From JAHEEL01 sp963715255 (GTDB lineage Bacteria > Actinomycetota > Acidimicrobiia > Spongiisociales > UBA5794), in NCBI GenBank assembly GCA_963715255.1, contig CAVQRN010000006.1, forward strand, positions 62,001-126,000: DNA of 64,000 nucleotides, given 5' to 3'. The translations under genes and the position numbers were made by a program. Below are positions 53,001-62,530 of this stretch, in pieces (positions within the stretch are counted from its first letter, which is position 1; every line of letters starts with the position of its first letter). Below the pieces are notes generated by a model, which was given only the letters and a program-made list of their open reading frames with translations, did no database searches and was not told the origin of the DNA.

Positions 53001-53771
53001 ATGGATCATCCCAACGGACTGTTCGGATGGGCCGAGGTAGCGGTCCCGGACACGGACCACGGAAGAGACTTCTACACCGGGTTGTTCGGTTGGGAGGCGC
53101 TCGAGTCGCCTGCAGGCGACTCGATGCCCTACACGATGTTCGCTCTGGATGGCCAGATGGTTGCGGGTATGGGACAGCTCCGACAGGAGGACATCGAGGC
53201 AGGGCGGCCACCGGTGTGGTCGTCATACATCCTCGTTGACGATGCCGACGACGTCGCTGCGAGAGCGAAGGATCTGGGTGCGACGCTCACGGTGGAGCCG
53301 ATGGAGATTCCCGACGCAGGAATGATGTTCTCTGCCATCGACCCGGTTGGTGCCGCGATCGGTTTCTGGCAGCCGGGGCAACACCGCGGTGCCGGGGTAT
53401 TCAACGTACCGGGAGCCATGTCGTGGAACGAACTCGCGTGCCGTGACGTCGAGACGGCCAAGACGTTCTACACCAAGCTGCTCGGCTGGGGTATCGACAT
53501 CCAGCAGCATGACGACTTCACCTACACGGTCGTCACCATCAACGAGCGTCGCATCGGCGGCATGTATGACATGACGGGGATGCTGCCCGACGGGATTCCG
53601 GCACACTGGTTCGTCTGGTTTGCCGTCGGCGAAACCGACGAGGCTGCCGAGCGGGCACGCTCGCTGGGAGGAACCATCCAGCGCTCGCCGTGGGATTCGC
53701 AGTTCGGACGCATGGCCGTGATCAGCGATCCTCAAGGCCCCACGTTCGGAATAGTGACAGCGCCCGAATGA
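53001..53771 (+). CDS. VOC superfamily protein with two glyoxalase-like domains
   Basis: 256 residues made of two VOC units: WAEVAVPDTDHGRDFYTGLF with GWE, and MSWNELACRDVETAKTFYTK with LLGWG, each with the F-Y-x-x-L-F-G-W pattern. Such tandem VOC proteins occur as antibiotic-binding, glyoxalase-like or dioxygenase-like enzymes. AAGGAG lies 7 nt before the ATG at 53001. The metal ligands are not fully conserved, so a binding role is possible. Confidence 0.8.
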   Translation: MDHPNGLFGWAEVAVPDTDHGRDFYTGLFGWEALESPAGDSMPYTMFALDGQMVAGMGQLRQEDIEAGRPPVWSSYILVDDADDVAARAKDLGATLTVEPMEIPDAGMMFSAIDPVGAAIGFWQPGQHRGAGVFNVPGAMSWNELACRDVETAKTFYTKLLGWGIDIQQHDDFTYTVVTINERRIGGMYDMTGMLPDGIPAHWFVWFAVGETDEAAERARSLGGTIQRSPWDSQFGRMAVISDPQGPTFGIVTAPE

Positions 53772-53902
53772 GTAGCTGGGTAGCGGGGTAGCTGAGTAGC
53801 GGAGTAGCCGAGTAGCCGAGTAGCCGAGTAGCTCATGTCTTGCCACTGATCTACTGATCTACTGATCTACTGATCTACTGATCCACTGATCCACTGATCT
53901 AC
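53770..53902. repeat. Two facing octamer arrays
   Basis: Array 1 (53770-53833) is about eight units of TAGCCGAG, TAGCGGAG, TAGCTGAG or TAGCGGGG. Array 2 (53845-53902) is about six units of CTACTGAT or CCACTGAT, which reads TAGATCAG on the other strand. They follow the VOC gene stop, face each other, and belong to the family of octamer arrays also at 23330, 38234 and 45566. No protein is encoded. Confidence 0.8.
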
Positions 53903-54017
53903 TCACCCCGCCACTCCCGTACTCCGCTCCTCCCGACCTCCGGCAGTTCTCACAAACGGCCCTAGCCAAGGAGCGTCTTCGCGGGCACTATTGGGTCAGG
54001 CAACGTGGAGGTGCGCC

Positions 54018-54260
54018 GTGAAGAAGACCATCACGATCGAAGTCCGCATCGAAGAGGACGAGACCACCACGACCGTCGCAACCGTGCTCGACCTGATGGG
54101 AGATCACTTCGACGCGAAGGGTCGCGCCAGACGGAACCCGATCGATCGGCCGATGCCGGTGGTTGGAGAAGAACTCGCCCTTGCCCGAGCCCTCAACGGG
54201 CTTCAGATGAAGGTCATGGAGGCCGCCCAGGACAAGATCGCACGCTACCTGAGCCTCTAG
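54018..54260 (+). CDS. DUF1876 domain protein
   Basis: 80 residues. KKTITIEVRIEEDETTTTVA and GRARRNPIDRPMPVVGEELA, continuing LARALNGLQ, match the DUF1876 pattern (R-[RH]-P-x-D-x-x-x-P-x-I-G-[ED]-E-L-A-x-A-R-A-L) of Rv2632c-type actinobacterial proteins. The role is unknown; expression in stress or dormancy is reported for some. The GTG at 54018 has GGAGG about 6 nt upstream. Confidence 0.75.
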   Translation: MKKTITIEVRIEEDETTTTVATVLDLMGDHFDAKGRARRNPIDRPMPVVGEELALARALNGLQMKVMEAAQDKIARYLSL

Positions 54261-54280
54261 GAGCTCTCTGACCAAGGCGC

Positions 54281-55725
54281 TCAACGCCAGAGCGGCATGA
54301 CCGGAAGATCGGACAGGCTCGCGAGGAAGGCGAGGGCTGCCGCAGAGGCTCGTTCAAAATCGATCACGATCACGCCGTAGTCCGGCGACGTTTCCGGCGC
54401 TTCCTTGGCTCGGATCTTGGTATACCCGTCGCCCGTTTGGAAGTAGAGAACGTTCCTGCTCCCGGATCGACCAGGACCTTGATACGTGTCGCGGCCGATT
54501 CGACCAGCGGTTTCGGTCGCTTCGAATACGGTCGTTTGCATGCGCCACGCCATCCGACCGAGATCGACGGCCGCGTTCTCCGGCAGCTCCGACCGGTCGC
54601 CGACCACAACGAGCGAAAGCGGAGACAGCTCGGCCTCGGGAATCTCGATGACCGCGCCCGTGTCCGGCTCGAAGTACGACCCTTCGGTGACCGAGGGCAT
54701 CGACGTTCGGCCCACGATCGGGAAGCGGAGCTCAAGCTGATCGATTACTGCCTGCTCCAAGCCGTCGCCAACCACGATCACGCGACTCGGATTGAGCTGG
54801 TCGAACATCTCGATGGTTGCGTCGGGGAGATATCCAGGTTCGGAGAGCAGGAGCGGTCCGGAGAGATCGAGGGCCGAGAATCCACCGCCCCGCAGTGTCG
54901 CGTGATCGGTCGTCGCCATCACGTTCACCACCCCGGAGCCGTTGCCGTAGGCGTAGGCGGCTATCCGTGCTGCGGTGGCGACCGGATCACCGTCGACGCC
55001 GACCCGATTGAACTTGATTCGCTCTGCAGCCTTCAACGACTTGTACGGATCGACCGGAAGGCCGTTCGGCATCCGGATTTCGAAGTGCAGGTGTGGTGGG
55101 GTGAACTCGGCGTTCCCCGAATCTCCGACCCATCCGATGATCTGACCAGCCTCGACCCACGCACCGGGCTCGATTCCAGGCAGAGAGGCACTCGTACGCC
55201 TTGTCGTCATAACCCGGGGAGTCATTGTTGAGGTGAACGTAGCGGGTGTACCACCGGTCGGCGGCCTCCACCTCGACGGTGCACCACTCGCGGTCGTCGG
55301 ACCGTTCGGATCGTGCCGGAGTGCGCGGCAACGACCGGAACACCCTTCCACCCGTACGTCATGATGTCGATGCCGTGGTGCTCCCGAACGCAGTTGTCGC
55401 GGCAGGCACCGAAGCCGGCGTAGTAGTGGTTGATCCCGACGACAGGGAACACGAGGTCGCGTGTGACCTTGACACGACGCACTTGATTCCTCGGAACCGC
55501 CGGTTGTTCCGGCGGCGGAGCCACCGTGGCCGTGGTGGCTCGAGGGGGTGTCGTGATCGCCGTAGTGGCTGGAGGGGGTGTCGTGGTCGCCGTTGCGTCC
55601 GGCGGGATCGTTGTGGTCGTCGTGGCTACGACGCTCTCCGGCGGGGGCTCCTCGGTTGCCGACGCTGCGGGGGCGCCGACCATGAACATCACGGCGACGA
55701 GGACCGCCGCAAGGGATCTCTTCAT
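54281..55725 (-). CDS. Exported M23 peptidase with cell-wall-binding repeat domain, frameshifted
   Basis: Signal peptide MKRSLAAVLVAVMFMVGAPA, a Thr/Pro-rich linker, then a LytM/M23 domain: metal ligands in REHHGIDIMTYGW (H-x-x-x-D) and later PPHLHFEIRMPNG (HxH). The C-terminal part resembles cell-wall-binding repeat 2 domains (GPLLLSEPGYLPDATIEMFD; NPSRVIVVGDGLEQAVIDQL). The frame changes near 55310 and 55190, while the missing segments (TRYVHLNNDSPGYDD) are visible in other frames. It probably cleaves peptidoglycan or regulates amidases. Sequence error is likely. Confidence 0.75.
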
Positions 55726-55975
55726 CCCACGTGGATCGGTCGATCGCACCCACATCTGAAGTGGTTCGGAACCAGGACGACGGTCAGTCACAGCAGTGGA
55801 TACGCGTGCCGATGGCATCTAGTCGTCGGTTGATCCAGCATCATCAGCAGGAGGAACGGAAGGTCAGCAACGCCGGTTCGCGGCGACGGTTCTGGTCATT
55901 GGTGGGTGCGATCGGCTTTGTCGATGTGGTCGGCGTCGCGGTCGGCTTCGATACGGACGGCGGGACGCTGAGCCG
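55726..55975. other. Intergenic, no convincing gene
   Basis: 250 bp between two minus-strand genes. A plus-strand open frame runs through it but has no start signal or family similarity and lacks conserved codon bias. It is treated as upstream sequence of the M23 gene. Confidence 0.5.
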
Positions 55976-56407
55976 TCAGAGCAGCTTCCGGCGATTCGCT
56001 TCCTCGGCGATCGCCTCGTCCGAATAGCGCATCAGATCGGGGCTCCATCCGAGGCGCTCGATCGGAGCCTCACCGACCTCAGCGAGGAGTTCTTCGATCG
56101 TGTCACGCAGCGTTCTCGCCCAGGCTCTTCCCCTCGCGCTCGCCCGCAGGCTCAGGGTCGCGTCGGAGTTGACGGTGTAGACGCGAGCCTCGATTGCCGG
56201 ATTGGCGCGGCTTCCCTTCTCTCCGTAGACGAGCACGACGGATCCGGGTTCCACATCCTGGATACCTCCGGTCGCAATGAAATCCCCGTCGAACGCCCAC
56301 CCGGTGGCGAGGGAGTCGTCGACATTGGTGACCGTCTTCGCCCAGTTCTTCCGACGCTCATCTCCAACGAGCGGGATCTCGACGGCGACCGTAAATGGGG
56401 CTTCCAT
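55976..56407 (-). CDS. Hypothetical protein, 143 residues
   Basis: Start MEAPFTVAVEIPLVGDERRK with GGAGG 2 nt before the ATG. It has an even hydrophobic pattern (GSVVLVYGEKGSRANPAIEA; ATLSLRASARGRAWARTLRD) and a helical C-terminus (TIEELLAEVGEAPIERLGWS). No signal peptide, membrane segment or known motif was found. A copy of the dispersed palindromic repeat begins 25 bp upstream of its start. Confidence 0.55.
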   Translation of the reverse strand: MEAPFTVAVEIPLVGDERRKNWAKTVTNVDDSLATGWAFDGDFIATGGIQDVEPGSVVLVYGEKGSRANPAIEARVYTVNSDATLSLRASARGRAWARTLRDTIEELLAEVGEAPIERLGWSPDLMRYSDEAIAEEANRRKLL

Positions 56408-56431
56408 ACCCTCCGAGGCTAGCCAATGTGC

Positions 56432-56478
56432 ATACCCAGGGTTTGTGTCCCCGTGGGCGGCGCTGTGAGCCCGCGGAA
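56432..56478. repeat. Dispersed palindromic repeat, single copy
   Basis: ATACCCAGGGTTTGTGTCCC then CGTGGGCGGCGCTGTGAGCC, closely matching the unit at 28223-28260. Confidence 0.75.
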
Positions 56479-56573
56479 TGGCGAAGGTGACTAGTCCTTC
56501 CGACTCATTCCACAACTGCCTTCAAGTTCCCACCCCACTCCTGCCGATCCCATCATTAGAGAACGGAGTGACT

Positions 56574-57507
56574 ATGCACCGCGACGCCAGTTCCCAGGAT
56601 CTGGATCGGCCGTTCGCCGCAGGACTCGCCCTGCTGGCGACTACGGCGACTCTCGTCGCGCTCGCTCTGGCTGCGTCGGGCACGGTCCGCATCGCCTCCA
56701 TCGTCGTGCTCGGGTTGCTCGTCCCAACCGTCGCGATCGTCGCCGGCGCCACCGAACGCCACAGGGTCGGGCATCGGATCTCCCTCCTCGAAACGGAGAT
56801 CCAGAGTGAGCGGGAGGCCGCGGAGCGGCATCATCGACTCTTCGCGCGCTTCACCGACGAGCTTCGGGCACCACTCACCGCCGTATACGGACTCTCTCGA
56901 CACCTCGAGAGTGCCGGGATCAAAGACGGTGCCGAGGCAGAGGAACTCATCGCAATCATCTCCCACGACGCGACCGAGATCGTCCGGACGATCGAGAACA
57001 CCGCTGTGGCAGCCCAGATCGACGCGGGTACCTCACCGTCCCAGACCGGTGGTCGTCGAACTCGAACACCACGTCACACGAATCATCGAGACGATCGGTC
57101 GCACCCCGATCGAGATCTCAGTCGACGCCCGGGAAGCGGCCGTCTGGTGCGATCCGGCTGCGATTCGGCTGATCCTCCTCAACGTCCTCCATGCTGCAGC
57201 GGACGGCGGTGCGGGTACGGTCAGAATCGACGTCGACGAGCGCAACGGACTCGGAATCCTCTCAATCACCGACGACAGGGACAGAGGTCACTTGTCGGAC
57301 AACACACCGAGCAATCTGCTGGGTACGGGCGACACCCTGTCCGGAGGCATCATTCCGGCACTCGTCGAGAGCCAGGGAGGTACGACGAGTACGGCTTGCA
57401 CGCTTGGATGGAGCAGCACCATCATCCGGCTCCCGATCGCGACCCCGGCACAGCTCTCTTCCTCGACCGGGATGGGCGTCACCTTCGATGCCTCACGCAC
57501 CATCTGA
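56574..57507 (+). CDS. Degenerate histidine kinase lacking the phospho-acceptor His
   Basis: Two N-terminal helices (LALLATTATLVALALAASGT; IASIVVLGLLVPTVAIVAGA) lead to a coiled region and an H-box reading FTDELRAPLTAVYGL, where Asp replaces His. After a frameshift near 57045 the HATPase-like part has a weak N-box (LILLNVLHAAADGG) and a degenerate DDRDRGHL instead of DxGxG. It cannot autophosphorylate in the usual way and may be a regulatory pseudokinase partner. GGAG lies 7 nt before the ATG at 56574. Damage by sequence error explains the frameshift but not the His loss. Confidence 0.65.
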
Positions 57508-57948
57508 TCAGGCTTCGCGTTCGAGCATCGCCTGTTCGAGCGGACCCTTCCTTCGTGTCATGAACCGCATCGCCTGGATCGCGAGCAGCGCACCCCAGAG
57601 TGCCGCCACATAGAAGAACCACCACCCGCCCCCGTTCAACACGTCGATGAGGAGAAGCGCCGAGACGACGAGTGCATACACCATCGCATGGCGGATGAAC
57701 CGCATCCGCCGGCGGGACGCGTTTGCGGGCTGCCGCCGTCCGTAGACCGACGTCTCCGCTCCTCTGCAACAGCACGCTCAACAGCCCGACGGGAGATGCC
57801 AACCTCGTCGGCGACATGAACGAGTTGCTCCAGCGTGAGACCTCGGTCGGCCGGATCCTCGACCAGGTCATCGAGGCGCGGCGGCAAGATCGATGATCTC
57901 TCCCACTTCGTCGCGAGGGAACCGTCGCTCCTGTCGCTGCACATCCAT
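57508..57948 (-). CDS. 2TM-domain protein with N-terminal helical domain, two frameshifts
   Basis: MDVQRQERRFPRDEVGEIID begins the protein. Frame changes near 57880 and 57740 lead into LTLEQLVHVADEVGISRRAV and then two membrane helices (FIRHAMVYALVVSALLLIDV; WWFFYVAALWGALLAIQAMR) with a basic end. The helical domain plus 2TM layout is common in actinobacteria, with unknown role. The ATG at 57948 was chosen because TACACT lies exactly 6 nt upstream. Confidence 0.6.
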
Positions 57949-57954
57949 GATGGG

Positions 57955-57960
57955 AGTGTA
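57955..57960 (-). promoter_or_regulatory. -10 box of a leaderless 2TM-protein mRNA
   Basis: Minus strand TACACT, 6-nt spacer, ATG at 57948. Confidence 0.45.
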
Positions 57961-57974
57961 CGGGAAGAGAAGAG

Positions 57975-58178
57975 TCAGTCTTTGGTCAGGTCGACGCCGA
58001 GTTCGTCAGAGTCGCGCAACTCGACGGAACAGTCCCGATCACGAAGGTGAGCCGATTTCCGCTGGTACCGCGAAACACCCAGTTCCTCCACCGGTCCGGT
58101 CGTCGCCGTGCGAACGTTCCCCTTCACCAGGGGAACCTCAGCGAGTCTTCGCAGAATCACTTCTAGTTCGGTTTCCAT
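57975..58178 (-). CDS. Hypothetical small protein, 67 residues
   Basis: Start METELEVILRRLAEVPLVKG with GGAGG upstream, then a charged sequence (VSRYQRKSAHLRDRDCSVEL). No membrane segment or motif is visible. It lies upstream of the 2TM gene in the same direction and may share regulation. Coding is supported by the Shine-Dalgarno sequence and a plausible amino acid composition only. Confidence 0.45.
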   Translation of the reverse strand: METELEVILRRLAEVPLVKGNVRTATTGPVEELGVSRYQRKSAHLRDRDCSVELRDSDELGVDLTKD

Positions 58179-58394
58179 CCAGTCATCCTCCAGATGGTCC
58201 GTCCGCCTCAGCCGGCACCACAACCGTACCGCCCGCCCCAACCGGTGCCAAGAACCAGAAGGCGGATAGTCAGGTCTCGGCGGTCGACACTCGGCAATCA
58301 GCACGTCCCCGTCGTGCGGGTAGCAGGCAGCTCGTATGTCACATCTCGTCGTCGGGACTTGCTACTTGCCACTTCTCACTTGATACTTCCTCCC

Positions 58395-59729
58395 ATGTAC
58401 ACCGATCTCACCACCGCAGTCCATGACGACTTCCCTCGGATCCGTGCCGAACTCGAGCAACTCGTCCGCATCCCGTCCATTTCCGCTCCAGGGTTCGATC
58501 CCGGGCAGGTCCGTCAATCCGCTGAGAAGATCGCCTTGCTCCTCGAAGAATCCGGTTTCTCCGAGATCCGCCTCCTCGAAATCGAGGGGGCGCATCCGGC
58601 GGTCTACGGCGAGATTCCTGCACCGGACGGTGCTCCGACGGTGCTGCTCTACGCCCACCACGACGTGCAGCCCCCCGGACCCGACGAGGAGTGGGAGTCG
58701 ACACCATTCGACCCCATCGAGCGGGATGGCCGCCTCCTCGGAAGAGGGACCGCAGACGACAAGTGCGGCGTCGTCATGCACCTCGGTGCTGTCCGCGCCT
58801 TCGGAGGCAACCTCCCCGTAGGCGTGAAGATCTTCATGGAAGGAGAGGAAGAGATCGGTTCGGCCAACCTCGGAGCCTTCCTCGAGCGGCACAAAGACCT
58901 CCTCTCGTCCGATGTGATCGTGATCGCCGACGCGAGCAATTGGCGCGAGGGCACACCGGCGCTCACGACCTCGCTTCGCGGGCTCGTCGACTGCACCATC
59001 GAAGTGCGGACCCTGAAGCATGCCGTCCACTCCGGCATGTTCGGGGGGGCGATCCCGGACGCAATCACTGCCATGTCCCGGGTGATCGCCTCGCTCCACG
59101 ACGACGAAGGCAACGTGGCGATTCGGGGTCTCGTCACCGGTGAGAGCGATGACCTCGACCTCACCGAAGACGAGCTTCGAGAGCAAGCTGGAACGGTCGA
59201 CGGTCTCCGCCTCCTCGGTGACGGCGGTCTCACGACCCGACTCTGGCGGAAGCCGGCGATCGCCGTGCTCGCCGTCGATGCCCCACCGATCAGTCACGCG
59301 ATCAACCAACTGGTGCCGGTTGCTCGAGCCAAGGTCTCAATGCGGGTCTCACCCGGACAGGATCCACAAGCAGCACGCGAGGCACTCATCGCACATCTCG
59401 AGGCGGCCGTGCCGTGGGGGGCAGAGATCACCATCACACCTGGAGCACTCGGCGCCGCGTTCGACCTCGACACAACCAACCCGGCGTCCACGGCGTTCAA
59501 GGAGGCATTCCGGATCGCCTACGGCAACGACACGGTCGAGATCGGTATTGGTGGTTCGATCCCGTTCGTCGCCGCGTTCGAGGAGGCGTACCCGGAGGCA
59601 TCCATTCTCCTGACCGGTGTCATGGATCCCGGGAGCCGCATTCACGGTCCGAACGAGAGCCTGAGCCTCGTCGATCTCGAACGCGGCACCGTCGGAGAGG
59701 CGATTGCCCTGCGCATGCTTGCCAACTGA
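58395..59729 (+). CDS. M20-family dipeptidase/metallopeptidase
   Basis: 444 residues. Metal ligands of M20 peptidases are visible: AHHDVQPPG (His, Asp), RGTADDKCG (bridging Asp), MEGEEEIGS (Glu-Glu, general base), DASNW and the C-terminal IHGPNE (His). The lid domain lies between. Such enzymes hydrolyse dipeptides or acylated amino acids in the cytoplasm. The ATG at 58395 starts at MYTDLTTAVHDDFPRI, matching the family. A run of related heptamers (ACTTGCT, ACTTGCC, ACTTGAT) occurs just upstream. Confidence 0.86.
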   Translation: MYTDLTTAVHDDFPRIRAELEQLVRIPSISAPGFDPGQVRQSAEKIALLLEESGFSEIRLLEIEGAHPAVYGEIPAPDGAPTVLLYAHHDVQPPGPDEEWESTPFDPIERDGRLLGRGTADDKCGVVMHLGAVRAFGGNLPVGVKIFMEGEEEIGSANLGAFLERHKDLLSSDVIVIADASNWREGTPALTTSLRGLVDCTIEVRTLKHAVHSGMFGGAIPDAITAMSRVIASLHDDEGNVAIRGLVTGESDDLDLTEDELREQAGTVDGLRLLGDGGLTTRLWRKPAIAVLAVDAPPISHAINQLVPVARAKVSMRVSPGQDPQAAREALIAHLEAAVPWGAEITITPGALGAAFDLDTTNPASTAFKEAFRIAYGNDTVEIGIGGSIPFVAAFEEAYPEASILLTGVMDPGSRIHGPNESLSLVDLERGTVGEAIALRMLAN

Positions 59730-59744
59730 TCGTCGCGAGCGTCG

Positions 59745-59750
59745 TACCCT
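59745..59750 (+). promoter_or_regulatory. -10 box of a leaderless mRNA
   Basis: TACCCT, 6-nt spacer, ATG at 59757; no Shine-Dalgarno sequence. Confidence 0.45.
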
Positions 59751-59756
59751 CCCCGC

Positions 59757-60794
59757 ATGGATCGTCGTTCGCTGGTCACCCTCATCGTCATCGCCACAGT
59801 TGCCCTGGTAACCGCACTCGCGCTGGTCGTGACCAGCGACGACGGAGGTATTGAAGCTGCCCCCACTACCGCCGAGGTCACACACGACTCCGCGACCACT
59901 ACACCGGACTCAACGAACCCGGAGACAACCGTATCCACAGCGGCTCCCGATACCACGACCTCAACGGCGCCGGGGGCGACCCTCCCGCCGGGGAGTACGG
60001 CATGCGACCCGTACGAAACGGTCGGCGTGGCCGGCACAATCGAATCGCCTGATCTCGTCGAGGCCTCGGGTATGGCGGCGAGCCGGACGCGTCGGGGAGT
60101 GCTTTGGACCCACAACGACTCCCGTGACGGTGCACGGGTCTATGCCGTGGGTTCTGATGGCGCCGACCTCGGCGGATTCGACATCGACGGCGCCCTCGCC
60201 TTCGACTGGGAAGACATGGCCGCCGGCCCTGGGTCTGATCCGGCTCAATCGATGCTCTACTTCGGCGACATCGGCGACAACTTCTCCATCCGGGGCGGCA
60301 GGATCACCGTGTATCGCGTTCCCGAGCCCGACCCCGACGCCATCGACGGATCAATGGCAGGGGCCGTTCCACTGGAGTACCAGTACCCGGATGGGATCTA
60401 CAACGCGGAAGCCCTCTTCGTCGCCGACGGATCCGTCTTCATCGTTACCAAGGACCGTGACGAGGCTCGTGTCTACCGGGCGGACGCGACCGGAGACGGT
60501 TCCACGATCGAGATCATGGAACTCGTGACGATTCTCAACCTTGGCGCTGAAGTCAGCGGCGCAGACGTGTCATGGGACGGATCCACGATCGCATTCCGCG
60601 GGTACCAGACCGTGTGGATGTGGCACCGCCCTCCAGGGGTGCAAGTCGTCGACGCACTCGCAACCGAGCCTTGCACCGCCCCGTCTCCGGACGAGGTGCA
60701 GGGTGAGTCGATCGCGTTCCTCGCCGACGGGTCGTACACAACCGTCAGCGAGGGTTCGAGTCCCGACCTGCACGTCGTGGAACGCAGTTCCTGA
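59757..60794 (+). CDS. Membrane-anchored beta-propeller-like protein
   Basis: 345 residues. An N-terminal anchor (LVTLIVIATVALVTALALVV) and a Thr/Pro-rich stalk precede a C-terminal beta-rich domain with propeller-like repeats (VLWTHNDSRDGARVYAVGSD; YFGDIGDNFSIRGGRITVYR; VFIVTKDRDEARVYRADATG). Similar domains occur in secreted esterase-like phytase or YncE-type proteins, but no catalytic residues were identified. Possible surface binding protein. Confidence 0.68.
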   Translation: MDRRSLVTLIVIATVALVTALALVVTSDDGGIEAAPTTAEVTHDSATTTPDSTNPETTVSTAAPDTTTSTAPGATLPPGSTACDPYETVGVAGTIESPDLVEASGMAASRTRRGVLWTHNDSRDGARVYAVGSDGADLGGFDIDGALAFDWEDMAAGPGSDPAQSMLYFGDIGDNFSIRGGRITVYRVPEPDPDAIDGSMAGAVPLEYQYPDGIYNAEALFVADGSVFIVTKDRDEARVYRADATGDGSTIEIMELVTILNLGAEVSGADVSWDGSTIAFRGYQTVWMWHRPPGVQVVDALATEPCTAPSPDEVQGESIAFLADGSYTTVSEGSSPDLHVVERSS

Positions 60795-60858
60795 GCTTCC
60801 TGCGCCAGAAAGGCGCCTCTGCCCTTCACTTGTCGCCCTGATACGCCGATAGGTTCTC

Positions 60859-62523
60859 ATGCAGCCAGCGGTCATTCGTATGCCGAAGAACGTCGAGAAA
60901 TCCCTGATCGGCCTCATTGCCTTGCTCTCCGGTTTCGCTGCCGTTGCATACCTCCTCATCGGTTGGTACACCGACGAACCGACATTGATCGTGGGGGCGA
61001 TCGGACCCGGTCTCGTCTCGGGAGTCGCCATCGTCTTCCTTCGATTGGCGTACGACCGCATCCTGACGCTGCTCATCATCACTGCCGTGGTCATCGTCGT
61101 CGAAGACCGACTTCTTGGCATCGAGGACGTGGCGAATGCTGCCATCGTCCCGCTCACGATCATCGGAATCACCGGGGCCTTCTTCGTGCCGAGGCGCTTC
61201 GTCGTTCCGTATGTCGGCGCGTTCTCCGTCGCAGTGTTCTTCTCCCGACTCCACTTGTCCGAAGGTGAGGCCCACTACCTCCAAGCAACGATCGCTGCCG
61301 GTTCGGTTGTGTTCGGCGCGATCCTGCTGTCGTGGATGAGGCAGGAATTCGAGCGACGTGAAGAGCGACACCACAGCCTCTTCCAGCACGCTCCTGTTTC
61401 GCTCTGGAGCGAGGACTTCTCCGGAGTGGGCATCGAACTGAGGGCACTTGCCGACAGCGGTATCAGCGACGTCGAGGAGTACCTCACGTCGAATCCGGAA
61501 GAAGTCCGTCGCCTGGCGGCGCTTGTTCGGATCACCGACGTCAACGAGGCCACAGTACTCCTGACCGAAGCGCCGGACCGGGAACTCCTCCTCGGCAACT
61601 TCCGCATGGACACATTCTCGCGCGGAGCTCTCGACTCGTTCATCGCGCAGTTCCTGGCAATAGCGAACGACATCGAGAAGGTGACCTCCGAACTCAAGGG
61701 CGGACTCACGTTCACCGGGCATCCCATCGAGGCCCTCCTCGTTTGGAGTGCTCCACGAGTCGGCGGCGCACTCGACCTCTCCAATGTCACCGTTGCGATG
61801 GTCGACGTCACTCGACAGAGGGAAGCCGATCGCAAACTCCAGGACCTCATCCGATCTAAGGACCAATTCGTCGCAACGATCTCACACGAACTCCGGACAC
61901 CACTCACCGCGGTCGTGGGTATCGCCGAGGAGTTGCGAGACGCGAATGGTTCCATCGACGAAGCAGAGCGACTCGAACTCATCGGTATCGTTGCCGAACA
62001 GGGTCTCGAAGTGTCGCGCATCGTCGATGACCTCCTGATCGTCGCCCGATCCGATGCGGGGAACCTCGTCGTTGCCTCGCGGCCCGTTGACCTCTGCGCC
62101 GAAGCCACAAGGGCCGCACAAGCCATCGATCCATCTATCACGGTCGAAACAACTGGATCGCCTGTGATCGTCAATGCTGATCCGCAGCGGGTACGGCAGA
62201 TTGCCCGCAATCTGATCACCAACGCGCAGCGATATGGAGGTCCGACGATCCGCGTCGTCGTGGGAGACCAAGGCCGTCGTGGCATCCTCGAGGTCCGCGA
62301 CGATGGCGAACCGCTCTCCCCCTCGAGCAGATCAGAGATCTTCGAGCCGTACACGAGATCCCAACAGCGCACCGGGGTGACCGCTTCGGTCGGCCTCGGG
62401 CTGACAGTCTCGCGCCGTCTCGCCCGTCACATGGGCGGTGATCTTGTCTATGACCACGACGGCGACGAGACCGTCTTCTCCCTCACGCTCGCCAGTGTCA
62501 CCCAATCCGTGACCGTGGCGTAG
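60859..62523 (+). CDS. Sensor histidine kinase with membrane domain and PAS-like region
   Basis: 554 residues. Five to six N-terminal helices (LIGLIALLSGFAAVAYLLIG and others) are followed by a PAS-like sensor region (LFQHAPVSLWSEDFSGVGIE and more), a coiled linker, H-box TISHELRTPLTAVVGI with the phospho-acceptor His, N-box LITNAQRYG, G1 DDGEPL (partly degenerate) and G2 GLGLTVSRR. It may act without an adjacent response regulator. A TAGGTT lies close to the ATG at 60859; an alternative ATG is at 60880. Confidence 0.82.
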   Translation: MQPAVIRMPKNVEKSLIGLIALLSGFAAVAYLLIGWYTDEPTLIVGAIGPGLVSGVAIVFLRLAYDRILTLLIITAVVIVVEDRLLGIEDVANAAIVPLTIIGITGAFFVPRRFVVPYVGAFSVAVFFSRLHLSEGEAHYLQATIAAGSVVFGAILLSWMRQEFERREERHHSLFQHAPVSLWSEDFSGVGIELRALADSGISDVEEYLTSNPEEVRRLAALVRITDVNEATVLLTEAPDRELLLGNFRMDTFSRGALDSFIAQFLAIANDIEKVTSELKGGLTFTGHPIEALLVWSAPRVGGALDLSNVTVAMVDVTRQREADRKLQDLIRSKDQFVATISHELRTPLTAVVGIAEELRDANGSIDEAERLELIGIVAEQGLEVSRIVDDLLIVARSDAGNLVVASRPVDLCAEATRAAQAIDPSITVETTGSPVIVNADPQRVRQIARNLITNAQRYGGPTIRVVVGDQGRRGILEVRDDGEPLSPSSRSEIFEPYTRSQQRTGVTASVGLGLTVSRRLARHMGGDLVYDHDGDETVFSLTLASVTQSVTVA

Positions 62524-62530
62524 GTTCGCC

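Noticed and set aside
55731..56027. Plus-strand 98-codon frame
   Set aside because: No ribosome site or similarity, and it overlaps the 3' end of a better supported minus-strand gene.
60748..60765. tRNA T-arm-like GGGTTCGAGTCCCG
   Set aside because: It lies inside the coding sequence of the propeller-like protein, and no acceptor or anticodon stem can be built around it.
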